DNA of 47,095 nt from Polaribacter sp. (GCA_018663625.1 JABJPX010000025.1:1-47095); one strand, 5' to 3'. Counted from the stretch's first letter, positions 24,402-32,911 are shown. Translations and numbers: made by a program. The notes: generated from the sequence alone by a model not told the origin.

Positions 24402-25596
24402 CTATAAACTCCTTAGAAATTCGGCTCCCTGCAATTTTAGAGGCTAAAAACCCTAAAATAGTAATGGTAAAAATGACAATAAACAGGTTTGAAAACCGAA
24501 ATTCAATTGGATACGGCATCTCTCCCACAATTTTAAACCAGCCAAACGCTTGCTGTAAAAAGACTAAAACAACCCCTATTGAAAGTCCAATTAGCATGCC
24601 AAAAAAAGTAAGTAAAAACCCTTGTAAAACAAAAATTCGTTTGATTTCTTTGATCGTAACGCCAAGGTTAAACAGTGTTTTTAGATTGCTTTTCTTTTCA
24701 ATAATCATCATGATAATCGCGCCAATAACATTGAACAATGCTATGATCACAATCAAGGTAAAAATAAGATAGGAAACAAAATTCTCTGTATTAATGACTT
24801 TATAATACAGTTCATTTAATTGTGCTTTGGTTTTTACTTGATAGGCAGTGCCTAACTGCTTTTGAAGTCGTCTTGCAACTGCATCGGCATCGGCATCTTT
24901 CACGAGCTTCAATTCCATAGCAGTAATTCTGTTCGACTCGAAATTCAACAGTTCTCTGGCCATTAGAGAATTCACAAAAACATATTTGTTTGCAAAATCT
25001 TCGGTTCCAGAATAGGTACCCACAATTTGAACATTTACTTTCGAAAACGCATTGTTTGCCGTCATGAATCGCACCCCTGGTTTTGGGACATATATTTCTA
25101 AAGGTTTGCCAAAATTGAGCACACCCAAAGAAAGTTTGTATGATATTCCATTGCCAATTACAGCCGTATTGAGATATCGATCGTCTAACCATGTTCCCAT
25201 GTCTAAGACGGAATCTATTTGTGTTATCTGATTGAAATTCCTATCGACTCCTTTTATAAAAGCAATGACTTCTTTGTTGTTGTACTTTAAAAAAACACGT
25301 TCTTCAATTACTTTAGAATTGATTGCTATGGAAGCATCCGCATCTAAAACCTTCGAAAAAGCATCGGTAACTAAAAAAGATTTCCCTTGGGTAGCTGTTA
25401 TTTTTATATCGGGGTCTGAAGCGTCTAACATGGCATAACTAAAAGTTCGCAAACCCGAAAAACCAGAAAGAATAATGAACAAAGCCAATGCGCCTACGAT
25501 GACCCCAAAAGAGGCAATGATCGTAATGATATTGATGGCATTATTGCTTGTTTTAGAAAATAAATACCGTTTTGCGATGTAGTAGGAAAAGTTCAA
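24394..25596 (-). CDS. LolC/E-like ABC transporter permease (FtsX domain)
   Basis: This 400-residue inner-membrane protein starts at TTG: an in-frame TAA lies two codons upstream, and the next Met is residue 56, beyond the first TM. TM1 is near residues 22-46. A periplasmic MacB-type domain follows, and three TM helices in the last 140 residues form the FtsX permease domain. It resembles LolC/LolE, which extract lipoproteins for outer-membrane transport. No ATPase gene is adjacent; in flavobacteria lolD is often elsewhere. It lies 46 bp downstream of rbfA and overlaps the lipoprotein gene. Confidence 0.82.
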   Translation of the reverse strand: MNFSYYIAKRYLFSKTSNNAINIITIIASFGVIVGALALFIILSGFSGLRTFSYAMLDASDPDIKITATQGKSFLVTDAFSKVLDADASIAINSKVIEERVFLKYNNKEVIAFIKGVDRNFNQITQIDSVLDMGTWLDDRYLNTAVIGNGISYKLSLGVLNFGKPLEIYVPKPGVRFMTANNAFSKVNVQIVGTYSGTEDFANKYVFVNSLMARELLNFESNRITAMELKLVKDADADAVARRLQKQLGTAYQVKTKAQLNELYYKVINTENFVSYLIFTLIVIIALFNVIGAIIMMIIEKKSNLKTLFNLGVTIKEIKRIFVLQGFLLTFFGMLIGLSIGVVLVFLQQAFGWFKIVGEMPYPIEFRFSNLFIVIFTITILGFLASKIAGSRISKEFIDE

Positions 25597-25642
25597 TTTT
25601 TAGTTTTGATAAAGTTGAAATATACCAAATAAAATTAACTTG

Positions 25643-26038
25643 TTAACTTCTTTTTCGTTTTGGAAGTATCGATGGATTTTCGATTGGGTTTTCATCTTGA
25701 CCGCTTAAAGATTTATCAATTTCTTCGATATAGTCTAACGTATCGTCCCCAAAAAACAATAATTCAGGCATTCTACGCAATTGATGTCTTGTTCTACGTG
25801 CCATTTCATGACGAATTAAGGGCGTATTGGATTGTACTCCTTTTACAATCTCATCTCTATTTTTAGATGGAAAAATACTTAAATACACTTTTGCAATTCC
25901 CAAATCTGAAGTTACATGTACTTTAGATACCGAAATAAGAATTCCTTTCATCCCGTCTTGAGCCGCTTTTTGCAAAACGTCTACCAAGTCTTTCTGAAGC
26001 ACTCCTGCAATTTTTCGCTGTCTGTTTGTTTCTTCCAT
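25643..26038 (-). CDS. rbfA: Ribosome-binding factor A
   Basis: RbfA is a KH-fold protein needed for 16S rRNA 5'-end maturation and cold adaptation. The 131-residue product has the N-terminal QRKIAGVLQKDL, the central VTSDLGIAKVYLSIF segment and 'RHQLRRMPELLFFGDDTLDY' near the C-terminus, in the right order and length. It leads a minus-strand operon with the LolE-like permease. Its minus-7 box ends only 4 nt before the ATG. Confidence 0.95.
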   Translation of the reverse strand: MEETNRQRKIAGVLQKDLVDVLQKAAQDGMKGILISVSKVHVTSDLGIAKVYLSIFPSKNRDEIVKGVQSNTPLIRHEMARRTRHQLRRMPELLFFGDDTLDYIEEIDKSLSGQDENPIENPSILPKRKRS

Positions 26039-26042
26039 GCCG

Positions 26043-26050
26043 CAAATTTA
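26043..26050 (-). promoter_or_regulatory. rbfA minus-7 box TAAATTTG, near-leaderless
   Basis: On the minus strand TAAATTTG fits the consensus exactly and is separated from the rbfA ATG by four bases (CGGC). If used, transcription would begin at or within a few bases of the start codon, giving a leaderless mRNA. Confidence 0.45.
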
Positions 26051-26168
26051 CGATAAAATACATTGGTGCCCATAAGATTCCGCTATTTGTTGCTGTAAAT
26101 TACACTTTATTTCATACCCTTTTGAGTAGAGAAAATCGTACGAGTTTCATTTTTTACCCAAAAAACAA

Positions 26169-26188
26169 TGCTAATTATAAAATTAGCA
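26169..26188 (+). repeat. Perfect 8-bp hairpin upstream of mce
   Basis: TGCTAATT-ATAA-AATTAGCA lies 54 bp before the mce start in a 204-bp divergent intergenic region. There is no T-tract. It could be an operator or leader hairpin; nothing in the sequence decides. Confidence 0.4.
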
Positions 26189-26242
26189 GACGGTAGCAGA
26201 AACTATCACACAGGACTGGACCTTTTTTTTTACATTTACAGT

Positions 26243-26647
26243 ATGAATAAAATAGAACATATTGGTATTGCCGTAAAAGACCTTGAAGCAGCGAATCAAG
26301 TTTATGCTGCACTCTTAGGAGTTGCTCATTACAAAACTGAAACGGTAGAAAGTGAAGGTGTGAATACCTCTTTTTTTAAAGCTGGTCCCAATAAAATAGA
26401 ACTTCTAGAAGCAACAAATCCAGAAAGCACGATTGCAAAATTCATTGCTAAAAAAGGCGAAGGGGTACATCATATCGCCTTTGCGGTATCAGACATCCAC
26501 TCGGAAATAGCCCGTTTAAAAACCGCCGGTTTTGTTGTTTTAAATCCCATTCCAAAAAAAGGTGCCGACAACAAACTCGTTGCCTTTTTACATCCAAAAG
26601 CTACCAACGGAGTTTTAATAGAGCTTTGTCAAGAAATAGAAGCATAA
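26243..26647 (+). CDS. mce: Methylmalonyl-CoA epimerase
   Basis: This enzyme interconverts the (R) and (S) forms of methylmalonyl-CoA in propionyl-CoA metabolism. The ATG at 26243 gives 134 residues, the family length, starting MNKIEHIGIAVKDL; earlier in-frame codons would add an unrelated leader. It is a vicinal-oxygen-chelate fold protein with metal ligands visible as His6 (EHIGIAV), the His in GVHHIAFAV, and the Glu in VLIELCQE. It stands alone between rbfA (divergent) and ftsX. Confidence 0.93.
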   Translation: MNKIEHIGIAVKDLEAANQVYAALLGVAHYKTETVESEGVNTSFFKAGPNKIELLEATNPESTIAKFIAKKGEGVHHIAFAVSDIHSEIARLKTAGFVVLNPIPKKGADNKLVAFLHPKATNGVLIELCQEIEA

Positions 26648-26740
26648 ATTTTAAGATTTAATTAAGGGATTCTATTTGTCTAGTCTTAAAATTCTAAATG
26701 CTTCTTTGTATATTGCCAGCTATTAATCGTTCGTAAAAAC

Positions 26741-27619
26741 ATGTCTTCCAAATTTAATACATACCAAAAAAGACGCTTAACCTCCTCTTACTTTTCTGTA
26801 GTCATTAGTATTTCTCTTGTGCTATTTATGGTAGGTGTTTTGGGATTGGTATTATTAAAATCGACCACCGTAGCGAATCATTTTAAAGAAAAAGTGGCCA
26901 TCAACCTCTTTCTAAAAGATGAAGTTTCAAAAAAACAGATTGATAAATTCTGTGCCTCTCTTCGAGAAGAAACCTTCACAAAAAGAATTGTTTACGTTTC
27001 TAAAAAACAAGCAGCAAGAGATTACAGCAGAGAAATTGGAGAAGATTTTTTAACTTTTTTAGGCGGAAATCCACTTAAAAACGGCATCGATATTTATTTA
27101 AAAGCAGACTTTGTTACCTCAGAGAAAATGCTGGATTTAGAAAAAAAATTCAATAAGAACCTCTTTGTTGCAGCAGTTTCTTATGACAAACCATTGATCG
27201 AATTGCTCACAAAAAACATCCAAAGAATTAGTTTTTGGTTGTTCATTTTATGTGGTTTTTTTGCGTTAATCGCCATTCTATTAATCAACAGCTCCATTCG
27301 ATTAACCATCTACTCAAAACGATTCAATATTAAAACCATGCAAATGGTGGGTGCTACAAAATCATTTATTCGAAAACCTTTTCTTAGGAGAAGTATTCGA
27401 TTGGGCATGATTGGCGCATTGATCTCTTTACTGGGTTTGGCAGTTATAATTTATTATTTAGACAAATACATTCCCGTTTTAGAATTGTTAAAAGATTATA
27501 AAACCCTCCTCTTTCTGATGAGTGGCGTGGTTATTTCTGCACTTGTAATAACATCATTAAGTACGTTTTTTGCAACGCAGCGCTTTTTAAATTTACGAAC
27601 AGACGAATTATATTATTAA
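26741..27619 (+). CDS. ftsX: Cell division protein FtsX
   Basis: FtsX is the membrane subunit that, with the ATPase FtsE, controls peptidoglycan hydrolases at the septum. The 292-residue product has a cytoplasmic N-terminus and TM1 near residues 20-43. An extracytoplasmic domain follows with VAINLFLKDEVSKKQID. Three C-terminal TM helices come after it, with the NIKTMQMVGATKSFIRKPF motif between TM2 and TM3. ftsE is not adjacent. It heads the conserved ftsX-DUF3098-uppP-truB run. Confidence 0.93.
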   Translation: MSSKFNTYQKRRLTSSYFSVVISISLVLFMVGVLGLVLLKSTTVANHFKEKVAINLFLKDEVSKKQIDKFCASLREETFTKRIVYVSKKQAARDYSREIGEDFLTFLGGNPLKNGIDIYLKADFVTSEKMLDLEKKFNKNLFVAAVSYDKPLIELLTKNIQRISFWLFILCGFFALIAILLINSSIRLTIYSKRFNIKTMQMVGATKSFIRKPFLRRSIRLGMIGALISLLGLAVIIYYLDKYIPVLELLKDYKTLLFLMSGVVISALVITSLSTFFATQRFLNLRTDELYY

Positions 27620-27621
27620 AT

Positions 27622-27864
27622 ATGAAGGCTAAAAAAGAAACAAAACAAGAATTTTTATTCGGTAAAAGAAACTATATTATTATGTTGGTGGGTTTATTTG
27701 TAATTGCCTTGGGCTTTGTTTTCATGGCAGGCGGAGGGAGTGATGATCCAGCTGTTTTTAACGAAGAAATCTACAATTGGCAAAGAATCCGATTAGCACC
27801 CACCTTAGTTATTATTGGATTGGGAATTGAAATCTACGCGATTTTAGCAAATCCTAAGCACTAG
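27622..27864 (+). CDS. DUF3098 two-TM protein
   Basis: This 80-residue protein has two TM helices (about residues 17-37 and 58-75) separated by a loop with GGGSDDPAVFNEEIYNWQRIRLAP, the hallmark of DUF3098. Function is unknown. It lies 2 bp after ftsX and 2 bp before uppP, so a role in envelope growth is plausible from context only. Confidence 0.85.
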   Translation: MKAKKETKQEFLFGKRNYIIMLVGLFVIALGFVFMAGGGSDDPAVFNEEIYNWQRIRLAPTLVIIGLGIEIYAILANPKH

Positions 27865-27866
27865 TT

Positions 27867-28661
27867 ATGACAATTATAGAATCTATAGTGCTTGGAATTA
27901 TACAAGGTTTTACAGAATTCTTACCCGTTTCTTCCAGTGGACACTTAGAATTGGCAAAAGTAATTTTAGGAGACACATCTGTGCCCGAAGAAAGCTTAAC
28001 ATTTACGGTTGTTTTACACTTTGCAACCGCATTGAGTACACTCGTAATTTTCAGAAAAGAAGTCCTCGAAATTTTTAGAGGGTTGTTTCAATTGAAATGG
28101 AATGAAGAAGCAAAATTTTCTTTAAAAATCATCCTTTCCATGATTCCAGCCGTATTTGTTGGATTGCTTTTTGAAGAACAATTGGCGGTTTTTTTCAGTG
28201 GAAATCTATTATTAGTTGGCCTTATGTTATTACTCACAGCGGTCCTACTGCTATTGGCTGATAAAGCAAAAAGTACCAACAAAAAAGTATCCTTTTCAAA
28301 CGCTATTCTTATTGGCGTATCACAAGCCATTGCCATGTTGCCAGGAATTTCTAGATCTGGAGCAACCATCTCTACTTCCGTTTTATTAGGAATAGACAGA
28401 ACAAAAGCAGCTCGTTTTTCTTTTTTAATGGTGGTTCCGTTAATCTTTGGTAAGATTGGAAAAGATGTATTAAGCGGTGATTTAAATTTTCAATCTTCAG
28501 AAATTATCACCATATCAGCAGGTTTTATTGCGGCTTTTGTAGCAGGATTACTCGCTTGCAAATGGATGATTTCTTTAGTGAAAAAGAGCAAGCTTTCTTA
28601 TTTCTCTTTGTATTGCGCAATCGTTGGAATTGCAGCAACATCTTATACTTTACTCCATTAA
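27867..28661 (+). CDS. uppP: Undecaprenyl-diphosphatase
   Basis: UppP (BacA) dephosphorylates undecaprenyl diphosphate in the cytoplasmic membrane so the lipid carrier can be reused for cell-wall synthesis. The 264-residue polytopic protein has both conserved motifs: FTEFLPVSSSGHLEL near the N-terminus and LPGISRSGATIS at about residue 153. The stop is immediately followed by the truB ATG. Confidence 0.96.
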   Translation: MTIIESIVLGIIQGFTEFLPVSSSGHLELAKVILGDTSVPEESLTFTVVLHFATALSTLVIFRKEVLEIFRGLFQLKWNEEAKFSLKIILSMIPAVFVGLLFEEQLAVFFSGNLLLVGLMLLLTAVLLLLADKAKSTNKKVSFSNAILIGVSQAIAMLPGISRSGATISTSVLLGIDRTKAARFSFLMVVPLIFGKIGKDVLSGDLNFQSSEIITISAGFIAAFVAGLLACKWMISLVKKSKLSYFSLYCAIVGIAATSYTLLH

Positions 28662-29354
28662 ATGACAGAAGAAGCTTACAAAAATGGTCAGGTATTACTG
28701 ATTGATAAACCGCTGGAATGGACTTCTTTTCAGGCGGTAAATAAAATTCGTTGGCACATCAAACAACGCTTTCAAATTAAAAAAATAAAGGTGGGCCATG
28801 CAGGAACTTTAGATCCACTAGCTTCGGGTTTGTTAATTATTTGTACTGGAAAACAGACCAAAGAAATTCATGTGTACCAAGGGCAGGAAAAGGAATATAC
28901 AGGTACTTTTACCATCGGTGCAACCACACCGAGTTACGATTTGGAAACTGAAATTGACAATACTTTTCCTACAGCACATATTACGAAAGAACTAATCCAC
29001 GATACTACGAAACAGTTTCTAGGCGAAATTGATCAAAAACCGCCTATTTTTTCAGCCATTAAAAAGGAAGGAAAACGATTGTATGAACTTGCAAGAAAGG
29101 GAGAAACTGCCGAAATAAAATCGAGAAAGGTAACGATTGATGAATTTGAAATTACTAACATCAATTTACCGAATATCGACTTTAGAGTGGTTTGTAGCAA
29201 AGGGACTTACATTCGTTCTTTGGCGTATGACTTCGGAAAAGCATTGCATTCTGGTGGGCATTTATCTGCATTGAGAAGAACTAAAATTGGCACTTTTTCT
29301 GTAGAAAAAGCAAAATCTATTGAAGATTTTATTAAAACATTAGAAGCGAAATAG
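28662..29354 (+). CDS. truB: tRNA pseudouridine(55) synthase
   Basis: TruB makes pseudouridine 55 in the tRNA T-loop. The 230-residue product begins with GQVLLIDKPLEWTSFQAVNKIR and contains GHAGTLDPLASGLLI with catalytic Asp51. It also has KPPIFSAIKKEGKRLYELARKG and CSKGTYIRSLAYDFG. It is shorter than E. coli TruB (about 310) because it lacks the C-terminal extra domain, as is common in Bacteroidota. It starts with zero gap after uppP. Confidence 0.96.
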   Translation: MTEEAYKNGQVLLIDKPLEWTSFQAVNKIRWHIKQRFQIKKIKVGHAGTLDPLASGLLIICTGKQTKEIHVYQGQEKEYTGTFTIGATTPSYDLETEIDNTFPTAHITKELIHDTTKQFLGEIDQKPPIFSAIKKEGKRLYELARKGETAEIKSRKVTIDEFEITNINLPNIDFRVVCSKGTYIRSLAYDFGKALHSGGHLSALRRTKIGTFSVEKAKSIEDFIKTLEAK

Positions 29355-29360
29355 TCTTTA

Positions 29361-29375
29361 TCCTGATGTTCAGGA
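29361..29375 (+). repeat. Small TCCTGA/TCAGGA hairpin between convergent genes
   Basis: A perfect 6-bp stem with a TGT loop lies in the 48-bp space between truB and the convergent crtY. There is no T-tract. It shares the TTCAGGA half with the element at 743-762. Confidence 0.35.
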
Positions 29376-29402
29376 ACTAAAATACATCATGAAAAATACT
29401 GC

Positions 29403-30539
29403 TTAAAGTTGCTTTATGCCCGAGCCTAAAAAAGGTTTCAACGGGAGGCTTTTCATAATTGAAATATCTTCAACAAGGGTGCTTTCATTGCCTAAAAAAG
29501 CAAGGATTTTTTTGGCGGGAATCTTCTGAAAAATTTTTGTGAATACTTCTTTCCCTGTTAGTTTCTTAGTCAATAAAACATCTAAAAGAGTTCGATCATA
29601 CCATTGATATACTTTGTCTTTGAAAGCAGTTGACGGATTTGGACGCTTACCTACTTCTAAATTATTTACAATTTCTGCAACGTTTTTTTGTATGAATTGA
29701 AAGGTATATCCGCTACTTGCTTTTGTAAATCCACCAGAAGTCCCCAAATTTATAACATTGGGTTTTGAGGTTTTTTCGAATTTCGCTAATGACATTGGAA
29801 TGACTCCAAACTCCTCGTGTTCAATGGTGTAATTATCGATTTTTAAGTCTTCTTTAATGTATTTTTTTAATGCAGTTACATAGGTTTCCTTTTCTAAAAC
29901 ACGTGGACTAAAAAGGGTGTATTCTACTAGTGCTTTTGTGGTAGATGTTGGCAAAACATACATAAATGTTGCACCTTGCTTTTGCGAAACACTAAAATCC
30001 ATAAGCCTTCCTGCTTTTGGATTAAAAACCGGTTTCTCAGATTGAATGACCCAACCTTTAAAATGCTGTAATAACGAATTTTGTTCGGTTATTTCTGGAT
30101 TGAATACATTGGTTGAGTTGAAAACATACCTCGCTGTATAGCTATTTTCTTGGGTCGTTATTACAGCAGATTCGGTTCCGGTATCAATCGCGGTTATGGT
30201 TTCTTGTAAAAAAGTTACGTTTTCAAATTTCTGAGCATAATTTAAAACAAAATTATAAAAATCCAGTCCCAAAATCATCTTATAGGTATAGGATTCTAAA
30301 TCGAGTTCTTTTTTAAAATCAGTAGATAGAAACTCTAAGGTATTCCATTTTGCGTGCACAATAGATTCAAACAAACCAGGTGTTTTCTCCCAAAAACACC
30401 ACGTTCTATCGTTGTTTTTTTTCTGTGCTTGATCAATTACTAAAATAGATTTATATTGTAATGAAGGCGACTGTAATAGTGAGTACAAAAGACTTAACCC
30501 TGCACAACCCGATCCTGCAATAATATAATCGTATTTCAT
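29403..30539 (-). CDS. crtY: Lycopene beta-cyclase
   Basis: CrtY forms the beta-ionone rings of beta-carotene from lycopene. The ATG at 30539 yields 378 residues beginning MKYDYIIAGSGCAGLSLLY, the FAD/NAD-binding Rossmann motif (GxGxxG). A start ten codons upstream would overlap the preceding gene and displace that motif. Further family features are DRTWCFWE and GTSGGFTKASSGYTF. No other carotenoid genes are adjacent. It follows a small unknown gene by 5 bp. The pathway would give the yellow-orange pigments common in marine flavobacteria. Confidence 0.9.
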   Translation of the reverse strand: MKYDYIIAGSGCAGLSLLYSLLQSPSLQYKSILVIDQAQKKNNDRTWCFWEKTPGLFESIVHAKWNTLEFLSTDFKKELDLESYTYKMILGLDFYNFVLNYAQKFENVTFLQETITAIDTGTESAVITTQENSYTARYVFNSTNVFNPEITEQNSLLQHFKGWVIQSEKPVFNPKAGRLMDFSVSQKQGATFMYVLPTSTTKALVEYTLFSPRVLEKETYVTALKKYIKEDLKIDNYTIEHEEFGVIPMSLAKFEKTSKPNVINLGTSGGFTKASSGYTFQFIQKNVAEIVNNLEVGKRPNPSTAFKDKVYQWYDRTLLDVLLTKKLTGKEVFTKIFQKIPAKKILAFLGNESTLVEDISIMKSLPLKPFLGSGIKQL

Positions 30540-30544
30540 AATTT

Positions 30545-31030
30545 TTATCTCAAAAAGCGATTGTACCAACTTTCTTCAATGGGCATTTCCCAATGATTGT
30601 CTAAGTCTTGTTTGATAGATATTAAGTTATCAAAAATAATTGATTTCCCTGTAAGTGCTTTATTTTTAAGTAATTTCTTGAAATCCTTAAGCTCTTTATA
30701 CTGAACAAACTCACCTTGCTTAAAGCATACATTCATTTTATCTAAAAGAGAAACATCATAGGTTTCTTGCAAACTTAAAATAAAAGAAACCGAAGTATCT
30801 ATATCTTCATTTGTGAGTGCTATGGCATCTACATCAACAATAAAAATAATAAATCGCTGATATAAAAACTGATAGGAAGCCTTAAAATTTTCATCTTCAG
30901 ATTTCCAGCTTTCAATAAAATTTTTAATCTTCTCTTCTATTTCTTCAATTTCATTTGGATAAAACTTTCTGTTGGATGGATATACCCATACTTTCGAGTT
31001 TTCTGGTAATGAATTATAGTCTACGTACAT
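30545..31030 (-). CDS. Conserved flavobacterial protein of unknown function
   Basis: This 161-residue soluble acidic protein has no signal peptide. I recall similar proteins labelled 'ABC transporter ATPase' in flavobacterial genomes, but no Walker A or signature motif exists here and that label is not supported. Visible features are an N-terminal WVYPSNRKFYPNEIEEIEEKI helix, FIIFIVDVDAIAL, and an invariant-looking tail HWEMPIEESWYNRFL. It is 5 bp upstream of crtY and probably cotranscribed. Confidence 0.7.
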   Translation of the reverse strand: MYVDYNSLPENSKVWVYPSNRKFYPNEIEEIEEKIKNFIESWKSEDENFKASYQFLYQRFIIFIVDVDAIALTNEDIDTSVSFILSLQETYDVSLLDKMNVCFKQGEFVQYKELKDFKKLLKNKALTGKSIIFDNLISIKQDLDNHWEMPIEESWYNRFLR

Positions 31031-31050
31031 TTTGATGCTTTAAGATGGGG

Positions 31051-31058
31051 CAAAGGTA
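31051..31058 (-). promoter_or_regulatory. Minus-7 box TACCTTTG upstream of the crtY operon
   Basis: The minus strand reads TACCTTTG 20 bp before the ATG at 31030, an exact consensus match. It would drive the unknown gene and crtY. No TTG is visible at the expected upstream distance. Confidence 0.55.
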
Positions 31059-31115
31059 TTAAAAAGAAAAACCGTTTGGTCTACATTTACATATCGGTTT
31101 TTTAAATGGGGTTTA

Positions 31116-31706
31116 TTATTTTTGCATATTTACAAAATCTTCTTGAACACTTTGTCCTTTATTTTTATTGTACCAAACTTGTAAATCTTGTTTAAACTGG
31201 GCATCGATGCTACCGTTTTTAGCTTTATAATCTGCCATCATTTCAGTGGCCAAAGTAGGTCTTGGTCCCCAAGTATGTTGTACATTATTTTGTGCATCCA
31301 ATAAAATTACTTTCGGAATGGATCTCCCTCCGTTGGTCAAAAATAAATCCATCAATTCAAGGTATTCATCACGAAGTACAATTTTTAAAGCAATGTTTTC
31401 GTTTTCAGCAGCCAACTTTTGAATGACAGGCAGGTTCTGCGCAGCGTCTCCACACCAACCTTCTGTAAGCACGAGCCATGTTTGTTTTTCTGTAATACTT
31501 TTGAAAACTGCTTTTGTTTCGTCAGAAATTTTTATGGTTTTATCTAAACGTTTCATTCGCCGATCGTTCAATAAACTATAATTTGTAAGGGCTTCGGATT
31601 GAATGGGTCCTGTAGATTTTCCAACGCTAAGTAGATCATGAACAAGTGTTCTGTATTCGGGGTAAGAAATTGCGTTCTCTAAAATTTTTGCGATTAATTG
31701 CTTCAT
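31116..31706 (-). CDS. Thioredoxin-like family protein with a single active-site Cys
   Basis: This 196-residue cytoplasmic protein has a thioredoxin-fold core at about residues 65-175. The active-site region reads EGWCGDAAQN: Cys85 is present, but the partner of the C-x-x-C motif is Ala88. The cis-Pro loop appears as GGRSIPKVI. Monothiol members of this family are frequent in Bacteroidota, and their redox role is unsettled. A helical N-terminal extension (residues 1-60) precedes the fold. It is monocistronic. Confidence 0.82.
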   Translation of the reverse strand: MKQLIAKILENAISYPEYRTLVHDLLSVGKSTGPIQSEALTNYSLLNDRRMKRLDKTIKISDETKAVFKSITEKQTWLVLTEGWCGDAAQNLPVIQKLAAENENIALKIVLRDEYLELMDLFLTNGGRSIPKVILLDAQNNVQHTWGPRPTLATEMMADYKAKNGSIDAQFKQDLQVWYNKNKGQSVQEDFVNMQK

Positions 31707-31747
31707 GCGAGTTGGAAGTGTATGTATTTTTCGAATGCTATATTCTA

Positions 31748-31755
31748 CAAAAATA
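31748..31755 (-). promoter_or_regulatory. Minus-7 box TATTTTTG of the thioredoxin-like gene
   Basis: TATTTTTG on the minus strand fits TAnnTTTG and lies 41 bp before the ATG at 31706. A TTG stands 15 bp upstream, a little short of the usual spacing. Confidence 0.45.
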
Positions 31756-31775
31756 CCTCTAAATTTATAGCAATT

Positions 31776-32720
31776 TTACTTTTTTTGAATATGATTTAGA
31801 ATATCTTTTGTCATGGTTTTTAGATTGAATTCGTGCTGCCAATTCCAATCTATTCGAGCTTCAGAGTCGTCAATAGATTGCGGCCAACTGTCGGCTATTT
31901 TTTGACGGAAATCGGGTTGGTAGCTAATTTCAAAATCAGGAAGGTGTTTTTTAATTTCTTCAGAAATTTCTTCAGGTGTAAAATCGAATGCAGCAAGATT
32001 ATAAGAAGATCGTATTTTGATACTACTCTTATCTGCTTGCATTAGTGCGATGGTTGCATTTACAGCATCTTCCATATACATCATTGGCAAGCGGGTGTCT
32101 TTCGATAAAAAACATTCATATTTCCTGTCTTTTACCGCCTTAAAATAGATATCAATGGCATAATCTGTTGTACCTCCACCGGGTTTCGTCTTCCAAGAAA
32201 TAACCCCTGGATATCGTAAACTTCTTACATCTACACCATATTGTTGGTGGTAATAATTACACCAAAACTCACCAGCAAGTTTGCTAATTCCGTAAACCGT
32301 GGAAGGTTCCATAATGGTTTTTTGACGGGTATTTATCTTGGGAGTCGTAGGTCCAAAAACAGCAATAGAACTTGGCCAATAGATTTTTTGGATGTGCTTC
32401 TCTTTTGCCAAATCTAACACTGCCAAAATTGAATTCATATTTAGATTCCATGCCTTCTCTGGGTATTTCTCAGCAGTTACAGATAACATTGCTGCCAACA
32501 AATACACCTGAGTCACTTGGTGTTTTTGAACCACTTTTAAAATGGCTTCTTTATTGGACGCATCTAAGATTTCAAAAGGGGCTAGCTCTGAGATTCCTGA
32601 GGCAGGGGCTCGGATGTCGGATGCAATTACAGCATCGTTCCCATAAATACTTCTTAATTTCTGAGTTAATTCTGTCCCTATTTGACCACAAGCGCCAAGA
32701 ATTAGAATACATTCCTTCAT
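31776..32720 (-). CDS. tdh: L-threonine 3-dehydrogenase, SDR type
   Basis: This enzyme oxidises L-threonine to 2-amino-3-ketobutyrate with NAD. The ATG at 32720 gives 314 residues starting at the Rossmann motif ILGACGQIGTEL; an upstream in-frame start would add ten residues before it. It has SSIAVFGPTTPKINT, the catalytic YGISK, and RYPGVISWKTKPGGGTTDYA. These distinguish the SDR-type threonine dehydrogenase from related UDP-galactose epimerases. kbl is not in the window. The promoter region carries two 16-bp direct repeats. Confidence 0.9.
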   Translation of the reverse strand: MKECILILGACGQIGTELTQKLRSIYGNDAVIASDIRAPASGISELAPFEILDASNKEAILKVVQKHQVTQVYLLAAMLSVTAEKYPEKAWNLNMNSILAVLDLAKEKHIQKIYWPSSIAVFGPTTPKINTRQKTIMEPSTVYGISKLAGEFWCNYYHQQYGVDVRSLRYPGVISWKTKPGGGTTDYAIDIYFKAVKDRKYECFLSKDTRLPMMYMEDAVNATIALMQADKSSIKIRSSYNLAAFDFTPEEISEEIKKHLPDFEISYQPDFRQKIADSWPQSIDDSEARIDWNWQHEFNLKTMTKDILNHIQKK

Positions 32721-32747
32721 TATATATAATTCAATTTTACACCGAAT

Positions 32748-32755
32748 CAAAGGTA
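32748..32755 (-). promoter_or_regulatory. tdh promoter, minus-7 box TACCTTTG
   Basis: TACCTTTG on the minus strand lies 27 bp before the tdh ATG. There is no TTG at minus-33; instead that position overlaps the first of two direct repeats, which suggests an activator-dependent promoter. Confidence 0.55.
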
Positions 32756-32763
32756 CTTAATTT

Positions 32764-32809
32764 AAGTATTCTTAAAAAATAAATTATCTATTAAAGTATT
32801 CTTAAAAAA
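32764..32809. repeat. Two identical 16-bp direct repeats upstream of tdh
   Basis: AAGTATTCTTAAAAAA occurs exactly at 32764-32779 and 32794-32809, a 30-bp period or close to three helical turns. The copies lie 8 and 38 bp upstream of the tdh minus-7 box. Each has partial dyad character around AAGTATTCTT. They look like tandem regulator sites, and the regulator is unknown. Confidence 0.6.
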
Positions 32810-32911
32810 GCGTTGTTTTTTACTAAGTGTATTAAACTTCATAAAATTTCCCCTTTTTTAAAAATAATTATTTTAATAATGAGTACTTTAGCAAAGTGAA
32901 ATTTCTTTTTT

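Noticed and set aside
30545..31030. Naming the gene upstream of crtY an ABC transporter ATPase, as I recall from some annotations.
   Set aside because: There is no Walker A, Walker B or ABC signature, and the protein is only 161 residues.
32764..32809. The twin 16-bp repeats as the start of a CRISPR array.
   Set aside because: There are only two units, the spacer is 14 bp, the repeat is low-complexity, and no cas genes are nearby.
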